The notes beneath the pieces were generated by a model, which saw nothing but the letters and a program-made list of their open reading frames with translations, was not told the DNA's origin and did no database searches. The translations under genes were made by a program, and so were the position numbers. A DNA stretch of 64,000 bases from Alistipes sp. (GTDB lineage Bacteria; Bacteroidota; Bacteroidia; Bacteroidales; Rikenellaceae), in contig JAFWYM010000016.1 of assembly GCA_017517705.1 (NCBI GenBank), forward strand, positions 1 to 64,000, in the 5' to 3' direction. The number at the start of each line of letters is the position of its first letter. The stretch's first letter is position 1. Below are positions 7,172 to 14,654 of the stretch, in pieces.

Positions 7172-8596
7172 TTACTTAATCCAATTTTTATTCTCGAAAT
7201 CATCGCTGCGATACTCGGGGTCGATATATACGTACATCGAGCGTATCTTATCCGAGAGCCACCTGCGATATACCTCCTCCTGCTTCTTCTCCAAGGCCAT
7301 CTCCTCGAGGCGTATATAGTCATCCTTGAGCGACGCCGTATGTGCCGGAATTATCTCCACGAGCTTGACAATCTTACTCATCTGGTTACCCATAAGGTCG
7401 GTTGTCTGGAACGAGTTTGACACCTCGCCTACTCTAAGACGCATCAGGGCGTTGTAGTCATCGAGCGACTTACCTCCCTGCGAGCTGAAGTCCTCCTTCA
7501 AAAAGCGTGTCGCAGTGAGGCGGGCACCATCGTAGACTCCCATACGCTCCAATACGTCGCTATTCGACACAATACCGCCGTTATACTTCGACGTGGCATC
7601 GTCCGAGAAGCGCAGGGCTGCCTCATCGAAGGTGAGCGAGTCGCGACGTATGAGGTCGGCGATGCTATCGAGCTCGTGAGAGGGCTGCATAAGCTCATCG
7701 CGCGTAAACGTGGGGCGCAACACTATATGGCGACAATGGTAGAGCTCTCCCTTCTTATCGATAAGCTCGATGATATGGAAGCCATACTCCGTCTCTACAA
7801 TCTCGGATATCTGTCCGGGCTTAAGTTTCTCCAGAGCCTCAGCAAAGGGGCGCACGAAGTATGATGCTGCCGTGGGCTCCATCTCGCCACCATGTATTGC
7901 CGAGCCATCGAGCGAGTACATACGTGCCAACACCGAGAACTTGGTCTGACCGGTGATGACACGCTCACGCATATCCAAGAGACGCTCCTTGGTGCGCTGC
8001 TGTGCCTCCTTCAACGATGCCGGGAACTTCGTAATCTGCGCATAGACATACTGCTCGCCAATAATCGGAAGGCTATCCTTGTCGATATGCTTGTAGAAAC
8101 GCTCCACCTCACCGGGGACAACAACCACCTTGCTCACCACCTGCGACTTCATAGCCTGGGCATACGCCTGCTCCTCGTACTGCTGACGCAGCATCTCGCG
8201 ATAGGTGAAGATGGGCATGTGCTCCTTAGCCTCGAGTGCCGCGATGCCACCCTCCTCGGTGATGAGCATCTGCAGGTAGTTCTCGATGCGACCCACAATA
8301 TCTGCCGTGTTGACCTCCACGGAGTCGATAAGAGCCTGGTTGTAGAGCAACTTCTGCTCGAGCAGAGCCTCCAAAGCCTCGCTCTTAGGGTCGCGGTCCG
8401 ACGTATAGCCCATCTGTCGTTGCTGGGCGACGAGCGCCTCGGCATACTCCTCAACCTCGGAGTGTAGTATCGACGAGCCACCAACCACAGCGACAACCTT
8501 ATCGAGCATCACCTGGCGACGCTCCTGTGCCACAACATCCGCAGCGTGTATCATCATCACGGCACATAGTGCCACAGCTAAACTCTTTCTAATCAT
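7172..8596 (-). CDS. SurA-type peptidylprolyl isomerase (two parvulin domains)
   Basis: A 474-aa periplasmic folding factor. It has a signal peptide (about 1-23), a SurA N-terminal chaperone domain (about 28-170) and two parvulin PpiC domains (about 180-285 and 286-395). The first parvulin domain keeps the GGEM and PGQ-S-I-V-T-x-Y-GFHII pattern. In the family it escorts unfolded beta-barrel proteins through the periplasm and turns prolyl bonds. It lies between a second SurA-like gene and the OstA-like gene with gaps of only 18 and 3 nt, which marks an outer-membrane assembly operon. The usual Bacteroidota arrangement also has two or three such paralogues in a row. Confidence 0.9.
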   Translation of the reverse strand: MIRKSLAVALCAVMMIHAADVVAQERRQVMLDKVVAVVGGSSILHSEVEEYAEALVAQQRQMGYTSDRDPKSEALEALLEQKLLYNQALIDSVEVNTADIVGRIENYLQMLITEEGGIAALEAKEHMPIFTYREMLRQQYEEQAYAQAMKSQVVSKVVVVPGEVERFYKHIDKDSLPIIGEQYVYAQITKFPASLKEAQQRTKERLLDMRERVITGQTKFSVLARMYSLDGSAIHGGEMEPTAASYFVRPFAEALEKLKPGQISEIVETEYGFHIIELIDKKGELYHCRHIVLRPTFTRDELMQPSHELDSIADLIRRDSLTFDEAALRFSDDATSKYNGGIVSNSDVLERMGVYDGARLTATRFLKEDFSSQGGKSLDDYNALMRLRVGEVSNSFQTTDLMGNQMSKIVKLVEIIPAHTASLKDDYIRLEEMALEKKQEEVYRRWLSDKIRSMYVYIDPEYRSDDFENKNWIK

Positions 8597-8614
8597 ATCT
8601 TTCGTTCTCTTGCA

Positions 8615-9601
8615 TTACTCTTGAATCTCGACCGCCACCTCAGGCTCATCGATATGCTCCGTAGCCTCGCGTACCACGGCATCGGTATTCGTCGTATCGG
8701 GGCGGTAGCTCATGGCGTTCAACAAGACCGTATCCTTGACCATCACACGTCCCGCCTCGACAGCCTCGCGCTTAAGGTCGGCCTCATAGCCACCGACAAT
8801 CTCCGAGCGTCGCTCGGCATAGAGCCTACGACGTATATCGCCCTCGACGCACTCCAAGGGCGCCACACTACCCTTGCGTGCCACGTCGACGATGATGAAG
8901 TAGAAGAGAGCATCGTCCGTGGTCATCTGCTGCACACCACTCTTATCCAGGAGGTCGACATAGGAACGCGAGCGCTCGGTGGGTAGGTTGCTCAGGAAGT
9001 CGGAGTACGACACCCATCGGGGTATATGGTCGGTAAGTTGCAACTTATGCTTCTCGACAAGCGCTGCCACCTCCTCGGTGCTACCGCTCTTTTGCACCCC
9101 CTTTAGTGCGGTGCTAAGGGTCGAGGTATTGCGAAACGTGCGCGGAGCCTTGACGATGACGCCACGCACCATATTGTGGTCGAGCTTGAAGGATGCCGAG
9201 TTGGCGCGATAGTAGGCCGAGAGTTGCTTATCGGTGATCTCCACGTCAATAGCATTGTCGATGTAGTACTGATCGAGCTGACGCATAATAAGCGACTCGC
9301 GATAGTCCTCAACAAGGCGCTCTATATCCTTCTCGTACGACGAGAGCACCTCCTCGGCACGGCGCATCTTGAGGCGGCTGAGCACCCAATTATCGACATA
9401 CATACGCACAAAAGTGGCACTATCGACCCCCACAAGACCTGCGGGCATGGCACGAGCCACATCCTCACGCATAAGGACGTGCTTATCTACCCTCGCAACA
9501 ACATTGTCTACACTATCACCACGGCTATCGCCGCCCTCGGTAGAGCATCCTAAGGCTGTGAGGGCAAAGACCCAAACGAGTATGTAAACTACTTTTCGCA
9601 T
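8615..9601 (-). CDS. SurA N-domain-like lipoprotein chaperone
   Basis: A 328-aa lipoprotein: hydrophobic signal followed by LTALGC with the lipid-bearing Cys at residue 19. The body resembles the SurA N-terminal chaperone region (VDKHVLMREDVARAMP...Y-V-D-N-W-V-L) with helical segments; I do not see a clear parvulin active site. I chose the ATG at 9601, because a start further upstream would put extra residues before the signal peptide and lie beyond the promoter box at 9612. It is the first gene of the operon that runs on through surA, the OstA-like gene and the GH2-like gene. Confidence 0.8.
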   Translation of the reverse strand: MRKVVYILVWVFALTALGCSTEGGDSRGDSVDNVVARVDKHVLMREDVARAMPAGLVGVDSATFVRMYVDNWVLSRLKMRRAEEVLSSYEKDIERLVEDYRESLIMRQLDQYYIDNAIDVEITDKQLSAYYRANSASFKLDHNMVRGVIVKAPRTFRNTSTLSTALKGVQKSGSTEEVAALVEKHKLQLTDHIPRWVSYSDFLSNLPTERSRSYVDLLDKSGVQQMTTDDALFYFIIVDVARKGSVAPLECVEGDIRRRLYAERRSEIVGGYEADLKREAVEAGRVMVKDTVLLNAMSYRPDTTNTDAVVREATEHIDEPEVAVEIQE

Positions 9602-9611
9602 AATCAACTTG

Positions 9612-9639
9612 CAAAGATACATTTTTTTCTCATTACAAA
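9612..9639 (-). promoter_or_regulatory. Putative promoter of the SurA/OstA operon
   Basis: The minus strand carries a TATCTTTG -7 box (9612-9619) and TTTG (9636-9639), 16 nt apart, which is shorter than the usual 19-21. The -7 box ends only about 10 nt before the ATG, so the mRNA would be nearly leaderless. Confidence 0.5.
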
Positions 9640-9744
9640 CGCATCTTCTACGAAGATTATTGCAACATCGCCCTTAAATGAGGATGTGCCGACATCGGCC
9701 TAAGCACCAATATCGACACAAACAACATAACAAACGGAGGCTCT

Positions 9745-10278
9745 CTACTTCACAAAGAGGAGTCGCTCGGGGCCCTCATACTCGGGTAGCGGCTTCGGCG
9801 TATAGTCGGCATAGCCAATGGCGATGACGCTAAGCACACGATACGATGCCGGAATCTCGGGCAGCAGCTCCTTGACATAGTCCTCACTACGCTGGCTCGC
9901 AGGCTCATCCTTAAGCGTGAGGTAGTCGCCCACATGTACCCAGCACGATGCCAAGCCCTCATCCACCAATGCCAACTGAAGCACCGTGGCCATAATCGCG
10001 GCATTTGTCTGCCACATAGGACTCGCCTCCTCATCGCCGAGGATGACGATAGCCGCCGATGCCTCCTCCAAGAGACTTGAGCCCCAATCTCTTAGGCGAC
10101 CGAGCGCGTGTACCTTGTCTATATTCGTAACAGCCATAAGACGTGTCGAACGTGTATTCTTCGACGAGGGGGCACGCAGTGCCAACTCCATTGCCGACTG
10201 AAGCTTCTCTATCTCAACAGGCTTACCCGTAAAACGGCGCGTAGAACGACGTTTTCTTACTACATCTTTAAATTCCAT
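9745..10278 (-). CDS. Nitroreductase family protein
   Basis: A 177-aa FMN-dependent nitroreductase-fold protein. The N-terminal RRSTRRFTGKPV motif binds the FMN phosphate, followed by APSSKNTRS, the family's conserved loop, and a C-terminal AIGY motif. Such enzymes reduce nitro groups, quinones or flavins with NAD(P)H in the cytoplasm; the physiological substrate is not evident. I chose the ATG at 10278 because homologues begin MEF/MDF just before the RRS motif. It lies 38 nt after the PspC-like gene and is probably co-transcribed with it. Confidence 0.88.
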   Translation of the reverse strand: MEFKDVVRKRRSTRRFTGKPVEIEKLQSAMELALRAPSSKNTRSTRLMAVTNIDKVHALGRLRDWGSSLLEEASAAIVILGDEEASPMWQTNAAIMATVLQLALVDEGLASCWVHVGDYLTLKDEPASQRSEDYVKELLPEIPASYRVLSVIAIGYADYTPKPLPEYEGPERLLFVK

Positions 10279-10316
10279 AATTATCTCATTTTTAATTGTT
10301 AACAAAACATATCACC

Positions 10317-10499
10317 CTACTCCTCGGGAATCAACAGCCACATTATGATGTATACCCACAGCGACATACCCGCAAAGGGCATAAGCAACACAACGGCTAA
10401 GCGCACAACCACAGGGTCGAGACCCATATAGTGGCCTAAGCCCCCACATACACCCGCCACAATGCGATCGTAACGCGAGCGACGCAACCTTCTCTCCAT
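10317..10499 (-). CDS. PspC domain protein
   Basis: A 60-aa protein made almost entirely of a PspC domain: the IVAGVCGGLGHYMGLDP motif followed by one membrane helix (about 33-56) with a WLLIPEE end. PspC proteins take part in phage-shock-type envelope stress responses in other bacteria; small stand-alone forms are common in Bacteroidota with unknown detail. The ATG at 10499 gives the standard start MERRL/MxRRLyRS. The promoter region is shared with the divergent HAD phosphatase gene. Confidence 0.88.
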   Translation of the reverse strand: MERRLRRSRYDRIVAGVCGGLGHYMGLDPVVVRLAVVLLMPFAGMSLWVYIIMWLLIPEE

Positions 10500-10541
10500 A
10501 GTATCTAAGCCTACGTTTTTAAATTTTATTCTTGTTTTATG

Positions 10542-10570
10542 CAAATATAGTGATTTTTTTCGTATATTTG
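10542..10570. promoter_or_regulatory. Divergent -7 boxes for the PspC-like and HAD genes
   Basis: TATATTTG occurs on the minus strand at 10542-10549 and on the plus strand at 10563-10570, both matching TAnnTTTG. Start codons lie 43 nt and 40 nt away respectively. Good -33 boxes are not seen. Confidence 0.45.
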
Positions 10571-10609
10571 AACGATAAATGTAAAATTGTCTACTTTCAA
10601 GCAAAGATT

Positions 10610-11458
10610 ATGAAAGATATGATTACCGTAGCCCTTATCTACGACTTCGACGGCACGCTGGCACCGGGAAATATGCAGGAGTACGACTTCATCCCCGCCG
10701 TGGGCAAGAGCAACATAGAGTTCTGGCACGAGGCCAACACCCTTGCCGAGGAGCAGGATGCCGACCAGGTGCTCACATATATGGCACGCATGCTCCAAGC
10801 GGCACAATCTAAGGGGCTGTCGCTCAGGCGCGAGGCCTTCCGCGAGTCGGGTCGCAACGTCACCTTCTTTCGTGGCGTGGAGGAGTGGTTCGGACGTATC
10901 AACCGCTATGGTGCGGAGCGTGGCGTGCGCATACTCCACTACGTCAACTCTTCGGGTCTGAAGGAGATAATCGAGGGCACGGCCATAGCCCACGAGTTCA
11001 AGAACATATACGCATGCTCGTTCCTCTATAATGTCGACGGCATAGCCTACTGGCCCGCAGTGGCAGTGAACTATACCAACAAGACGCAGTTCATCTTCAA
11101 GATAAACAAGGGCGTGGAGTCGGTATTCGACACCAAGGATGTCAACCGCTTCATGGAGGAGAGCAAGCGCCCCGTACCCTTCAGCCGAATGATATATTTT
11201 GGCGACGGAACGACCGACATTCCCTGTATGAAGCTCGTGAAGAACTTCGGCGGACACTCCATAGCGGTCTTTAACCCCGAGGTCGAGGGACAACGCCACA
11301 TCCTCAACGACCTTATTCGCGATAACCGCGTAAACCACGTATGTCCCGCCGACTACTCCGAGCAGTCGGAGATTGACGTAGTCGTTAAGACCATCATCGA
11401 CAAGATAGTCCTCGACAACCGCCTCGCAGAGTTGGAAGTAGCCAACGATAACGCATAA
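10610..11458 (+). CDS. HAD family phosphatase
   Basis: A 282-aa haloacid-dehalogenase superfamily hydrolase. Motif I is YDFDGTLAPG (nucleophile Asp near residue 12 and acid/base Asp two later), motif II is the NSSG stretch, and motif IV is FGDGTTDIPCM. The cap between motifs I and II is of the C1 helical type. It probably removes phosphate from a small metabolite; the motifs resemble phosphoserine phosphatase relatives but the substrate is unknown. I chose ATG 10610, as the region before it is AT-rich and contains the promoter box. It stands alone and is transcribed away from the PspC-like gene. Confidence 0.85.
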   Translation: MKDMITVALIYDFDGTLAPGNMQEYDFIPAVGKSNIEFWHEANTLAEEQDADQVLTYMARMLQAAQSKGLSLRREAFRESGRNVTFFRGVEEWFGRINRYGAERGVRILHYVNSSGLKEIIEGTAIAHEFKNIYACSFLYNVDGIAYWPAVAVNYTNKTQFIFKINKGVESVFDTKDVNRFMEESKRPVPFSRMIYFGDGTTDIPCMKLVKNFGGHSIAVFNPEVEGQRHILNDLIRDNRVNHVCPADYSEQSEIDVVVKTIIDKIVLDNRLAELEVANDNA

Positions 11459-11513
11459 CATGCTAATATTAGGCATGTTACACCAATAAGGCAAACGGCA
11501 TACATACAAGTAA

Positions 11514-11573
11514 TTGATAATCAGCAGGTTGAAAAATCGACAAATTTTAATTTTGCAACACGCTGATTATCAA
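11514..11573. other. Long inverted repeat between HAD and beta-barrel genes
   Basis: Twelve-bp arms TTGATAATCAGC (11514-11525) and GCTGATTATCAA (11562-11573) pair perfectly, with further imperfect pairing inside (GGTTG/CAAC). No T-run follows on the plus strand. It may be a terminator-like or regulatory hairpin upstream of the promoter at 11616. Confidence 0.5.
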
Positions 11574-11615
11574 CATATTTAAACCCGCATCGCTGAAAAA
11601 TTTGAGGCGTAAAAA

Positions 11616-11648
11616 TTTGGCGACAGGGTGTAAAATACTCTATCTTTG
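11616..11648 (+). promoter_or_regulatory. Promoter of the beta-barrel/rdgB operon
   Basis: TTTG at 11616-11619, 21 nt, then TATCTTTG at 11641-11648: both Bacteroidota boxes at consensus spacing. It lies 28 nt before the ATG at 11676. Confidence 0.8.
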
Positions 11649-11675
11649 CGGTAGAGAATTTTAACAGACCAACGT

Positions 11676-12401
11676 ATGAAGAGACTAACCACCCTACTAC
11701 TCGGCATAGCTCTACTCAGCGTCATCGCCCCGGATGAAGCGGTAGCGCAGAAGAGCTACTCCTTCGAGGACTCGCTCGGTAGGTACGACGTGAGTTTCAC
11801 GCCACACGAGCCAACGCGCACCACACGAACCGAGAGCGTCAAGAGCCAACGTACCGACCTTACGGGCCACCATGAGGTGCGCCTCGGCATCGCCTACAAC
11901 CCCTACACGCCACACGATTATGCCCCCAACTTCCAGTGGTGCAACTACCCTCTCGATATCCCGAAGAACACAATCGTAGGTAACACGCGCTGGTATACCG
12001 TAAATGGTGACTATGGCTACTGGTTTCGCAGATGGCTCTATGTCGGTGGCGTAGCATCGTGGACGGGAGGCTTCAACCGCATTTCGAGTGCTATAGACCA
12101 TAGACGCGTAGATGCCTACAACTATAACGCCCTGACACTTATGCCCATAGTCCGCTTTGCGTGGCTCAACCGCGGCATCGTGCAGCTATACTCGGGCGTA
12201 GGCATAGGTGGCTCCGTGGCCATATACGAGCCTACGCTCAAGGGGCCACTGGCAACGAGCTGGAAGATGAACTTCGACGTCACCTTCATCGGCATAACCG
12301 TGGGTAAGCGCTGGTTCGGCTACTTCGACATTGGCGCAGGAGGGCGCGGTACCATAAGCGCGGGTGCGGGTTATAGGTTTACGACTAACACTAAACGATA
12401 G
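11676..12401 (+). CDS. Putative outer-membrane beta-barrel protein, paralogue 1
   Basis: A 241-aa exported protein with signal peptide (about 1-24, ending AVAQ). Alternating polar and hydrophobic strands fill the rest (LRLGIAYNPY, VRFAWLNRGIVQLYSGVGIG, VTFIGITVGKRWFGYFDIGAG). This is the look of a small porin-like barrel. Function is unknown. The next gene is clearly related: both share a stretch of the form RF-x-WL-x-R-x-IV-x-LYS followed by G-x-G and a near-C-terminal FA/DIGGG or GAGG. Its promoter is at 11616, and it leads a four-gene operon that ends with rdgB. Confidence 0.7.
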   Translation: MKRLTTLLLGIALLSVIAPDEAVAQKSYSFEDSLGRYDVSFTPHEPTRTTRTESVKSQRTDLTGHHEVRLGIAYNPYTPHDYAPNFQWCNYPLDIPKNTIVGNTRWYTVNGDYGYWFRRWLYVGGVASWTGGFNRISSAIDHRRVDAYNYNALTLMPIVRFAWLNRGIVQLYSGVGIGGSVAIYEPTLKGPLATSWKMNFDVTFIGITVGKRWFGYFDIGAGGRGTISAGAGYRFTTNTKR

Positions 12402-12405
12402 AGCT

Positions 12406-13077
12406 ATGCGACACATAAACATTATACTCACCATCATAGCTCTTACCATAGCCACAACGGTATATGGTCAGGGGCTCACTGCCGACGAGGCTTACAACCA
12501 TAGTCGTAGCACCGTCATTGAGCACAACAACAGCGCGACCACTCAAGAGTGGCGCCACGACATACGCATAGGCGTAAGCACCCCGGGACTACTCTCGATA
12601 TTCTTCATCGGCGACACCAAGAGTGAGGACTTCTCTACCCTGCGACCCTCAGCGAGCACGGCACTGGCCTCGGCACGCTACTATCGCACACCGACATACT
12701 ACTTTCCCGGCGCCACGCTCGAGTACGCACAGCGACTTAAGTCGTGGTTGCTTGTCGGCGCCAAGACATCCTTCGCCATGACGTGGAACTCTGTGCGCCA
12801 CGTTGTTACGGATGAGATACTATATCGCGACAACAGCTACGCCATAGGCCTTATCATCAACGTGCGCTTCGACTGGCTACGCCGCGACATCGTGAGGCTC
12901 TACTCCTCGATAGGCGGAGGCTTGGCAGTGCGCATATCCTTCCACGATGGCATCATAGTGCCGATGTACGACGCCACATACTTCGGCGTAGCTCTCGGAC
13001 GCAGCGTATACGGCTTTGCCGAGATTGGCGGAGGCATAAGTGGCTCACTGCGTGCGGGCTTAGGAGTACGTTTTTAA
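12406..13077 (+). CDS. Putative outer-membrane beta-barrel protein, paralogue 2
   Basis: A 223-aa protein with signal peptide (about 1-22, ending TTVYGQ), starting 4 nt after the first paralogue. It shares the VRFDWLRRDIVRLYSSIGGG block and a strand-rich C-terminus ending GLGVRF; a final Phe is common in outer-membrane barrels. I chose ATG 12406 because upstream codons overlap the previous gene and lack signal-peptide character. Function is unknown. The tandem pair probably arose by duplication and may act as two related or interacting envelope proteins. Confidence 0.7.
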   Translation: MRHINIILTIIALTIATTVYGQGLTADEAYNHSRSTVIEHNNSATTQEWRHDIRIGVSTPGLLSIFFIGDTKSEDFSTLRPSASTALASARYYRTPTYYFPGATLEYAQRLKSWLLVGAKTSFAMTWNSVRHVVTDEILYRDNSYAIGLIINVRFDWLRRDIVRLYSSIGGGLAVRISFHDGIIVPMYDATYFGVALGRSVYGFAEIGGGISGSLRAGLGVRF

Positions 13078-13086
13078 CCGTTATAT

Positions 13087-13833
13087 ATGACAAAGAGTAT
13101 GAGACGACTAAGATACATATTAACGATTGTCGCATGCACCCTCATGGCGGGTTGCGAGCTGGATGATGGCCGCCAGCGCGACATCGCGGCCGTGGGGCTA
13201 TACCTCTGGCGGATAGCCTCCGACGACCTCAACCATATCAACGAGGCCTTTGCCTTGGCTATGCACTACCGCAATATGCTCGACATCGAGGATGCCACGG
13301 AGCGCGAACAGTACCGAGTGTTGCATATCCAGGGCGACATCGCAGTTGTGGGTGATAAGCATGTCATAACCTACCATACGATGTACGACACCTCCTATAC
13401 GATAACTATAGAGATGGAGCCCTCGGCGTGGCACATAACGCGCAGTGGCGGCAACGGCTACGAGCTTACTATCACACCCTATGGCGACTACTTCCGCGCC
13501 ACCTTCGGGCGACTATACCACCACGAGTCGTCGGGATATGGCGAGTTCACGGGGCGCATAGTCGACGAGGAGGGCACTCCGACGATACGATATATCGGCA
13601 GCTGCGTCATGGTCGACCGCTCGGCCGATAGCACGAGGCCCCTCACGGTGACCACGACGATACTCAAGGACATCGTCTACATCCCCGGCACACGTATGCG
13701 TGAGGGTAAGATGGAGATTGTGGCCATCGACGAGCTCTATGGCTCAAGGGATGTGGCCACAGCTACGCTTCTGAAATTCGATAACCACGTATTCATCGAG
13801 TGTATGGATACAGAGACAGAGTACGACTATTAA
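13087..13833 (+). CDS. Lipoprotein of unknown function
   Basis: A 248-aa lipoprotein: basic N-terminus (KSMRRLR), hydrophobic stretch and LMAGC lipobox with Cys at residue 23. No family is recognised. The mature part is mixed beta strand (HVITYHTMYDTSYTITIEM, YRATFGRLY) and may be a single beta-rich domain. It follows the two beta-barrel genes by 9 nt and precedes rdgB by 12 nt. The tight packing suggests it works with the barrels at the outer membrane. Confidence 0.75.
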   Translation: MTKSMRRLRYILTIVACTLMAGCELDDGRQRDIAAVGLYLWRIASDDLNHINEAFALAMHYRNMLDIEDATEREQYRVLHIQGDIAVVGDKHVITYHTMYDTSYTITIEMEPSAWHITRSGGNGYELTITPYGDYFRATFGRLYHHESSGYGEFTGRIVDEEGTPTIRYIGSCVMVDRSADSTRPLTVTTTILKDIVYIPGTRMREGKMEIVAIDELYGSRDVATATLLKFDNHVFIECMDTETEYDY

Positions 13834-13845
13834 AAAATTAGCACT

Positions 13846-14421
13846 ATGATAAAGATAGTATTTGCGACAAACAACGCCCACAAGATAGCCGAGGTGAAGG
13901 CTGTTCTTGGCGAGGGCTACGAGCTTGTCACACTCAAGGAGGTAGGCATCACGGAGGATATACCCGAGACGGGTGCTACGCTCGACGAGAACGCCTCACT
14001 CAAGGCACGCTACGTATACAACCGCACGGGGCTGGACTGCTTTGCCGACGACACAGGCCTGGAGGTCGAGGCACTGAATGGAGCCCCGGGGGTACACTCG
14101 GCACGCTACGCCACCGATGGCCACGACTTCAAGGCAAACAATCGCAAGTTGCTCAACGAGTTGCAAGGCGCGGATAACCGCCGTGCTCGCTTTCGCACCG
14201 TGATATCGCTCATACGCGGTGGTGTGGAGCAACATGTCGAGGGTATCGTCGAGGGCACTATTGCCCGCGAGGAGTCGGGCGCCGAGGGCTTCGGCTACGA
14301 CCCGCTATTTATCCCCACGGGGCACGACAGAAGCTTTGCCGAGATGAGCGCCGAGGAGAAGAATGCCATATCGCACCGCGGTCGCGCCGTGGCTAAGCTC
14401 GCCACGATACTGCAAAAATAG
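13846..14421 (+). CDS. rdgB: XTP/dITP diphosphatase (RdgB/HAM1)
   Basis: A 191-aa protein of standard length. The nucleotide-binding motif ATNNAHKIAEVK (about 6-17), the DDTGLEVEAL segment (catalytic Asp, about 66-75), GFGYDPLF and SHRGRA are all present. The enzyme removes pyrophosphate from dITP, dUTP-like and XTP non-canonical nucleotides, protecting DNA and RNA from deaminated purines. It is the last gene of an envelope-protein operon, which looks like a chance grouping. A 36-bp perfect palindrome begins at its stop codon. Confidence 0.95.
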   Translation: MIKIVFATNNAHKIAEVKAVLGEGYELVTLKEVGITEDIPETGATLDENASLKARYVYNRTGLDCFADDTGLEVEALNGAPGVHSARYATDGHDFKANNRKLLNELQGADNRRARFRTVISLIRGGVEQHVEGIVEGTIAREESGAEGFGYDPLFIPTGHDRSFAEMSAEEKNAISHRGRAVAKLATILQK

Positions 14422-14454
14422 AGATTAGTAGAAAACGTTTTCTACTAATCTCTA
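14419..14454. terminator. 36-bp perfect palindrome at the rdgB stop codon
   Basis: Two 18-bp arms meet at AAAACGTTTT; the left arm begins TAGAGATTAG and includes the stop codon. As RNA it folds into a long A/T-rich hairpin. It has no strong trailing T-run, although TTTT lies within the stem. It is a candidate bidirectional terminator. Confidence 0.55.
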
Positions 14455-14586
14455 AAATATCGCTTTAATTTACACATATTCAGCTACTTATTTATTATCC
14501 CAAGCGCCACTTTTTGCATCATTACCGAAATTTTCATTGAGCCCAAATTTCTTGTCAGAAGGGGTTAGGCTTGGTCTCGACATGAA

Positions 14587-14634
14587 ATCAGCCCGGATGG
14601 GACATACTAAGTGTATTTCCCATTCGGGCTGATG
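14587..14634 (-). terminator. Putative terminator of the Ig-like lipoprotein gene
   Basis: Arms TCAGCCCGGATGGGA and TCCCATTCGGGCTGA pair along 15 bp with two mismatches or wobbles around a short loop. It lies 20 nt beyond the stop codon at 14655. The trailing T-run is weak. Confidence 0.55.
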
Positions 14635-14654
14635 ATTGAGAGGCCGAGAATCGC

